A DNA stretch of 11,919 nt from Euperipatoides rowelli. Its lineage: Eukaryota > Onychophora > Udeonychophora > Euonychophora > Peripatopsidae. Below, in pieces: positions 8,058 to 11,919 of the stretch. The stretch lies in assembly GCA_003024985.2 (NCBI GenBank), contig PXIH01S0056692.1; one strand, 5' to 3'. The position numbers and the translations under genes were made by a program. Every line of letters begins with the position of its first letter. The first letter of the stretch is position 1. The notes beneath the pieces are model-generated. The model saw nothing but the letters and a program-made list of their open reading frames with translations, was not told the origin of the DNA and made no database searches.

Positions 8058-9052
8058 CAGAGGTGTCAATAACGTCGATCGCAATTTACTGGTCGATCGC
8101 CAGATGCTTTTTCGTAGACCGACAATAATTTTCAAAAACCATTGAAAAATCAATAAAGATAAATAAGTTTTTTTTATACTAATAGAATTCCTTTTTTTAT
8201 TTCATAGTTATATATTACGTATTTATAAGCTATCTGCTCTTCTACTTTTTTAATAAATAGTAGACTAATTAATTGCATAATAGTGGTGATACATAATTAA
8301 CTTGAAATGCATGCGGGGAAAACAAAATATGAGCATTTGAAATTAAAAGTCGGCTGCTTAGTTTCAATCTCTTTTTAAATATTGTAATAATACATTTATT
8401 ATCACAATAAAGTACGGTATATTCGTCGGGTGCAAATCCCATCAAAAAAAAAACAAAAAACAATGTTTTCTTGTGAAATATACAGTTAGAAAGTAGTAAT
8501 TTTTTTATATAAATTAATCATTTTCATGGCCAAAATAATTCCCATAATGATAAATGATAATTATTAAAGAAATCTCATATTGCATTTGAGTTTGTTTATA
8601 ATTCAAATTTTACATTTGGAAAAAAAAAAAAAAGTTAATTTCATTTGTTTTCTTTTTTAATGTAATACAAACATTCATTTGCTTGTTTCTAAGGAGTAAT
8701 GGAGTGACCCAAGAGTGTATAATAGACTATCATTTTTTTTTTAAAATATTTAAATAAACGTTTTTTTTACAAAAATAAAAATAACAGAAAAGTATAAAAA
8801 CAAAAACAAGAAAATTCAAATCGATAATCAAAGTTACAAAATTAGTCCATAATTTATAATTTCAGACAATTACCTTTTATTATTTTATAATTCCTCCCCC
8901 CCCCCACCCACTAGGGAAATCATCCATGATATGACCCCCTACAAAATTTGTGTTCACCTCCCCACCCCCCTGTGGAATTTTTAAAAGAGTAGATTGTGGA
9001 TTGATTTTCACCAGCAAAGTAGATCTTATGTAAAAATTAGCTGACACCCCTG
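8058..9052. mobile_element. Innermost hAT-like element
   Basis: The left end reads CAGAGGTGTCAATAAC and the right end, reverse-complemented, CAGGGGTGTCAGCTAA. They share CAG-GGTGTCA, and subterminal GTCGATCGC / TGGTCGATCGCC repeats lie at the left. The left flank ATATAGAC (8050-8057) reappears as TTATAGAC at 9056-9063, 7 of 8 identical, displaced by three bases (ATA) beyond the right tip. A short indel at the junction would explain that. No transposase is visible; a 64-codon minus frame (8269-8463) has no recognisable motif. C-rich tracts at 8894-8910 and 8959-8971 are the most G+C-rich part of the window. Confidence 0.7.
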
Positions 9053-9064
9053 ATATTATAGACT

Positions 9065-9174
9065 CCTGTATATTTTAAATTTTTTTAAATTTACGGGGAG
9101 GGGTCATCCCATAGAGTTCATACTGCAGCAGAAAAACAAATGTTGAAAATACCTGCATATTTTAAATTTTTTAA
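9065..9174 (+). repeat. Short direct repeat, two copies
   Basis: CCTGTATATTTTAAATTTTT (from 9065) and CCTGCATATTTTAAATTTTT (from 9151) recur 86 bp apart in the right part of the middle hAT-like element. The second differs by one base and a shorter T run. Confidence 0.6.
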
Positions 9175-9853
9175 AGGCTAGTTAGCTTTTATTTTAATAA
9201 TAGCCTATACTGTATATAGAACTTTTTTATGTACAGTATTTAAATATATTTAAATGTCAGATGAATTTGCTTTCCTATTTAAGCAAATTTTATTAAGGGC
9301 AGCAAGAACTTAGTGTGCCTTGGGTGCAAAATACTTGGTGCCGGGGCTGCTTGAATGGAAGGTGAATGCAGGGGCTCGGAGTCCACCTATTCATTTGTTG
9401 AAGTGACACCATCCTCTCACTTTATTCTAAATTGATATAGCCTACCAGTATATGAAATAGAACATCTAAATACCCGCCTCCAATGACATGTGAATCTCTT
9501 TTACCATCGAACAGCATAATTTATTATTTTTAAAAAAGTTATTATAGAGGTTTCAATACAGCCCATTTGGCATAAATAGCCTATTTCTATTTTGCATTAG
9601 TCCAGCTGCCATTCATTTAGCCACTCTTATTTTAATAAAGTAATCCACATAGTATGTTTTCTTGCAGACTTGACGTAACTTTATTGCAAGAAAAAAATTA
9701 TTAATTAATTCTTTGCTTATATACTTTATTCCATTAAGGTGTCTGCCATGGATATCAAATAATTGTAAAATTTAGCACTAATCTATAATGAACAAAAAGT
9801 TTTATTTACTTCATTATTTTAGTTTTGGAAAAAAATCTTTCTTTGCTTTTCAG

Positions 9854-9985
9854 CTTGCACATCTTGCTATTGACCAGCTAGTGTCTTCTGAGCAAACATA
9901 TCCACAAGGATTACTTCAAATTTCCGTTAATTGGTTAATAGTTGGACTGATGGAAATGTCAAAATCCTCTAAAATGATCAATCAG
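9854..9985 (+). CDS. Internal exon of an unidentified protein-coding gene
   Basis: Upstream lies a pyrimidine-rich acceptor (TTTCTTTGCTTTTCAG|CTT) and downstream a clear donor (AATCAG|GTTTAT), giving 132 bp, exactly 44 codons, phase 0 at both ends. The reading LAHLAIDQLVSSEQTYPQGL followed by LQISVNWLIVGLMEMSKSSK is helix-rich with alternating leucines, as in alpha-helical repeat proteins. I see no catalytic motif and cannot name the family. The antisense strand has stops and no splice pattern. A second candidate exon in the same phase follows after a 146-bp intron. The exon lies inside the proposed outer hAT-like element, yet shows none of the hAT transposase landmarks I know (BED finger or C-terminal dimerisation region), so a host gene is more likely than a transposase. 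Confidence 0.6.
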
Positions 9986-10131
9986 GTTTATTATACCTCT
10001 TTATTATCATAAGGGTTGGTCATATTTATTTATTATTTAGAAGTTAAGGTTAAGACTGTAAATATAAAAAAATAAGACTTCCAAGCAATTTAGTTTTGAG
10101 AGTAATCTATGCAGATAAGGTTTCTCTCCAG

Positions 10132-10209
10132 ACACTACTCAAAGGGAGGCTGAATAAGTATGTTGTTGTTTCACGTTGTTTCATATTTAAAGTCAGCTTG
10201 CTTAACGTA
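10132..10209 (+). CDS. Probable following exon of the same plus-strand gene
   Basis: The acceptor GGTTTCTCTCCAG|ACA is good, and the donor AACGTA|GTAAGT is near consensus, giving 78 bp or 26 codons, phase 0 at both ends. It is thus compatible with the exon ending at 9985. The reading begins TLLKGRLNKYVVVSRCF. An alternative internal donor (AATAA|GTATGT, intron from 10158) would give a 26-bp exon with a different phase. Support is from splice signals and phase only; the peptide is not recognised. Confidence 0.4.
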
Positions 10210-10327
10210 GTAAGTTTTAAAATACAGTAATCACTTATTTTACCTCTTGGTAATATAAATTTTGGAATGAGAAATCATAAACCAATACCGGTACTTAAAA
10301 CTAAAAAAATTGGAGGTTGTTGCTATG

Positions 10328-10347
10328 GGGCTCTGTTCCTAGAGCCC
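10328..10347. repeat. Hairpin GGGCTCT…AGAGCCC
   Basis: These are perfect 7-bp arms around GTTCCT. The dyad extends outward (ATGGG…CCCAT) if one bulged G is allowed. It is unusually G+C-rich for this window and lies in a putative intron of the plus-strand gene. Its role is unknown. Confidence 0.7.
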
Positions 10348-10469
10348 ATGGAGCACACAGATCCTTCACTTTAAGTACCCCTTCCCTCACACACACCTTT
10401 TTCATTAGCATTCAGGCTCTAGTCTTTAGACAAACTCAGCCTTAATCCAACTCCCCTCTCCTTTCTCAG

Positions 10470-10542
10470 AACCATATGTTTGATTTAATATTATTTAAAA
10501 ACAAACCTAATGTCTTTTTCCTCTGCTTCTCTAATATTATCT
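10470..10542 (+). CDS. Weak candidate exon
   Basis: It is preceded by the longest pyrimidine tract next to an AG in the window (CCCCTCTCCTTTCTCAG|AAC). The phase-0 frame is open (NHMFDLILFKNKPNVFF…) until TAG near 10586, and phase 0 would match the exon ending at 10209. The donor is poor: either ATCT|GTGTGT (intron from 10543) or AAT|GTCTTT (from 10512). The composition is A+T-rich. The acceptor is good, the exon doubtful. Confidence 0.22.
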
Positions 10543-10898
10543 GTGTGTTTAAAACTCCATATTTAAAAAAGAAACTATTTTTAAGATAGGGTTATTCAAA
10601 CTGTAAAACACAAGATTTCCCCATCCCTCCCTGTTAAAAAAATAATAAGACATACCAATGTTTATTTGATTCTATATTACTTTTTTAAAAAAAATTAAGC
10701 TTGCATGATTTAAAATTGAAGATGTACACATTCAAGGACTGCAGTACCGGTATATGTTTCTCTAACAACTACAGTAAATGCTTGTTATTTTATATATTTC
10801 CAGAATTGTAATATAAATAAATAAATTCAAGCAATCTGTGTTTATTTTTTTAAATTTGAGAGCAATGCAGATTAACTAATTAGATTTGCATGTGGGAT
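10543..10898. other. A+T-rich spacer, no recognised feature
   Basis: Nothing supportable on either strand apart from one ACCGGTA string near 10746, part of a small-word bias seen elsewhere in the window. Confidence 0.45.
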
Positions 10899-11100
10899 TC
10901 AGACATCAGTGTCTTCAGGTAATAATCTATAAGCAAAGAGTTGAAAAACTTGGTTTGTCTTCTCTGAATTGGGAAAATTAAGGATCCCTTGCATTCTTGA
11001 CCTCAAAGATGTCACCAACTCACCAGCCAAATTTTTAGTTTTAAAAGTTGTGAATAGAATAATTAAAGATAACATGTTAAAACTGATTCTCTTCATTTAG
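10899..11100. other. Coding-like block, strand unresolved
   Basis: Frames are open on both strands. On minus, 10899-11096 starts with ATG and includes NLAGELVTSLRSRMQGILNF. On plus, 10945-11100 is open (…PCILDLKDVTNSPAKFLVL…, ending in TAG). A third reading, from acceptor GTGTCTTCAG|GTA near 10919, gives 20 codons (VIIYKQRVEKLGLSSLNWEN) before TAA. Any one could be real and the others its shadows. The same-strand exons at 9854 and 10132 favour plus. On minus, the GCTG|GTGAGT near 11022 looks like a donor. I recognise no domain. An octamer-like ATTTGCAT lies at about 10884-10891, just outside the block. Confidence 0.3.
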
Positions 11101-11305
11101 ACTATTTATCTCCAATTAAACATTTGCTTTTTTTTTAATCAATGAACTAAGCTACTTTTTAATAATACTCTCAACATGATGTAATAAAAAGATTTTGTTT
11201 CAATTTATTATATATCATTCAATATACTAATTCTAATTTTATTAAGGTCTTAATGCTAAGATTTTTAATGTTATTTTGCCAAAGGTAAAATAAAAAAAAG
11301 TTTAG
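11101..11305. other. A+T-rich spacer
   Basis: No feature could be supported. It leads into the right tip of the outer hAT-like element. Confidence 0.4.
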
Positions 11306-11357
11306 AATAATCGAATAATTAAAAAAAAAAAAAAAATTTTTTTAATATTCGATTATT
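11306..11357. repeat. A/T hairpin at the outer right end
   Basis: AATAATCGAATAATT followed by an A run is mirrored by a T run and AATATTCGATTATT. The arms differ by one small indel. It belongs to the CGATTA-rich tip that ends in ATCACAGC at 11391-11398. The same region might alternatively be a short separate MITE remnant. Confidence 0.7.
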
Positions 11358-11554
11358 ATTAATCGATTAAACGAAAAAAATCGATTAATTATCACAGCTT
11401 TTTAAACATGTAATAAACAAAATGAAAAATTAGAGAAAAATAAAGAAAATTTAACCAAACGCAAATAATTAGGATACTTGAAGTGGTTTATCAATGATTT
11501 TTTTTAATTGATTTATGTTTAGTTTTACCTAAAAATATTTGTTTAATTAATCAT

Positions 11555-11631
11555 TTTGGAAAATTTAAACTGAAACATATAAAAATTTGCAANTTTGGAA
11601 AATTTAAACTGAAACATATAAAAATTTGCAA
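11555..11631 (+). repeat. 39-bp tandem duplication around an N
   Basis: A 38-bp sequence beginning TTTGGAAAATTTAAACTG occurs at 11555-11592 and again, identical, at 11594-11631, separated only by N at 11593. Perfect identity around an ambiguous base is what a mis-joined overlap of two contigs or reads would produce. A genuine recent tandem duplication is the alternative. Confidence 0.9.
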
Positions 11632-11668
11632 GTTTCTACGTTGATTATAAAATTTAAAATCTCTAAAC

Positions 11669-11685
11669 TGACGTCAATTTGACGT
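11669..11685. promoter_or_regulatory. CRE-like palindromic site (tentative)
   Basis: TGACGTCA, the full palindromic binding consensus of CREB/ATF bZIP factors, occurs at 11669-11676. It sits within a larger perfect dyad (ACGTCAA T TTGACGT, 11671-11685) that adds a second half site. CpG-containing words are rare here, so the match is noticeable. No promoter context or transcript start was identified, so the regulatory role is a guess. Confidence 0.25.
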
Positions 11686-11919
11686 AGCAAAAGGATAAAT
11701 CTTGGTAGTTTTTGGGCTGGAGTAAATGCATATCTGGGATCCAGACGCTATTCTCATAACTTCATTACTTTATTGTTTAGAAAAAACAAAAGTGTTGCTG
11801 TATAAAGTTTTGAAGAAGAAAAAAAAAAAGAACAGAGAAAAAATGTACTTTCTTAGCATCAATATAAAATCCATAAAATTTTGAGACAATTCTTGGGATT
11901 GAAGGCAATTTTAAGAAAA
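11686..11919. other. Unresolved end of window
   Basis: Around 11650-11790 all of several frames on both strands are open for 25-40 codons, so no strand can be chosen and no exon is called. A possible plus acceptor (ACTTTATTGTTTAG) ends at about 11780 and is followed by A-rich, lysine-coding sequence running towards the end of the window. Confidence 0.35.

Larger units (their letters stand above)
7808..9349. mobile_element. Nested hAT-like element (middle)
   Basis: The left end reads CAGGCCCGGCTCCA and the right end, reverse-complemented, CAGCCCCGGCACCA (12 of 14 identical). Further shared blocks follow inside (GCAC, AAGGCACA). The flanking 8-mers ATTGAATG (7800-7807) and CTTGAATG (9350-9357) match at 7 of 8 bases in the expected register. 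CAG-type ends with an 8-bp duplication are the hAT signature. The roughly 1.5-kb length includes about 1 kb of a further insertion, so the original was only about 0.55 kb and non-autonomous. It interrupts the candidate outer element. Confidence 0.75.
7502..11402. mobile_element. Candidate outer hAT-like element (3.9 kb)
   Basis: The left end reads TAGGGCTGTGATTATCGATT. The right end, reverse-complemented, reads AAAAGCTGTGATAATTAATC. They share GCTGTGAT and a run of CGATTAAT-type subterminal repeats typical of many animal hAT elements. Flanking 8-mers AAAACATA (7494-7501) and TAAACATG (11403-11410) agree at 6 of 8 positions exactly where a hAT target duplication should lie. The copy would be old, as its right terminal GGG has become AAA. 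The size suits an autonomous element, but I found no transposase motif inside. The interior contains two other nested elements and gene-like exons (9854, 10132). Two unrelated solo ends therefore remain a serious alternative. Confidence 0.5.

Noticed and set aside
8269-8463. 64-codon minus-strand ORF within the innermost hAT-like element
   Set aside because: No transposase motif; it includes a poly-A-derived Phe run and is too short to be meaningful.
8894-8971. C-rich tracts as a possible i-motif/G-quadruplex or promoter
   Set aside because: They lie within the innermost transposon copy and are interrupted. No gene start lies nearby.
11650-11830. Protein-like readings on both strands near the right edge
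   Set aside because: At least three frames look equally plausible, which shows how permissive the criterion is; no choice can be defended.

Overview
The window is very A+T-rich eukaryotic DNA, by eye well over two thirds A+T. It has many homopolymer runs, no operon-like gene packing, short open stretches bounded by splice-like signals, and several DNA transposon remnants. It looks like intronic and intergenic sequence of an animal with long introns. An invertebrate is my guess; nothing here fixes the lineage. No rRNA, tRNA, CRISPR array or bacterial gene was seen.

Coding content is sparse. The best-supported gene piece is an internal exon on the minus strand (3886-4076). It encodes a classic C-x2-C-x12-H-x3-H zinc finger preceded by a second Cys/His cluster and ends at a consensus GTAAGT donor. 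On the plus strand, 9854-9985 is a well-formed phase 0-0 exon, and 10132-10209 could be the next exon in the same phase. A weaker plus-strand candidate with a good branch point and acceptor lies at 6987-7084. I cannot name either gene. The zinc-finger gene runs leftward and the other rightward, so the layout fits a divergent or overlapping pair. Further coding-like blocks (5842-5937, 6803-6925, 10470-10542, 10899-11096) are low-confidence.

The left third holds a complete-looking non-autonomous piggyBac-like element (808-2011). It has TTAA at both ends, matching termini, GACTC..GAGTC palindromes inside both ends, and an internal 182-bp tandem duplication. Between 2737 and 3865 a roughly 560-bp inverted repeat lies between two copies of a 30-bp direct repeat. 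A worn tandem array occupies 4570-5050.

The right third looks like three hAT-type elements inserted one inside another: 7502-11402, then 7808-9349, then 8058-9052. Each has paired inverted ends and a degenerate 8-bp target duplication. The plus-strand exons at 9854 and 10132 fall inside the outermost pair. Either that element carries gene-like exons, or its two ends belong to separate insertions. This conflict is the most interesting structural point in the window. A 39-bp duplication around an N at 11593 may be an assembly join. The heptamer TAGCCTA/TAGGCTA recurs far more often than the base composition predicts.
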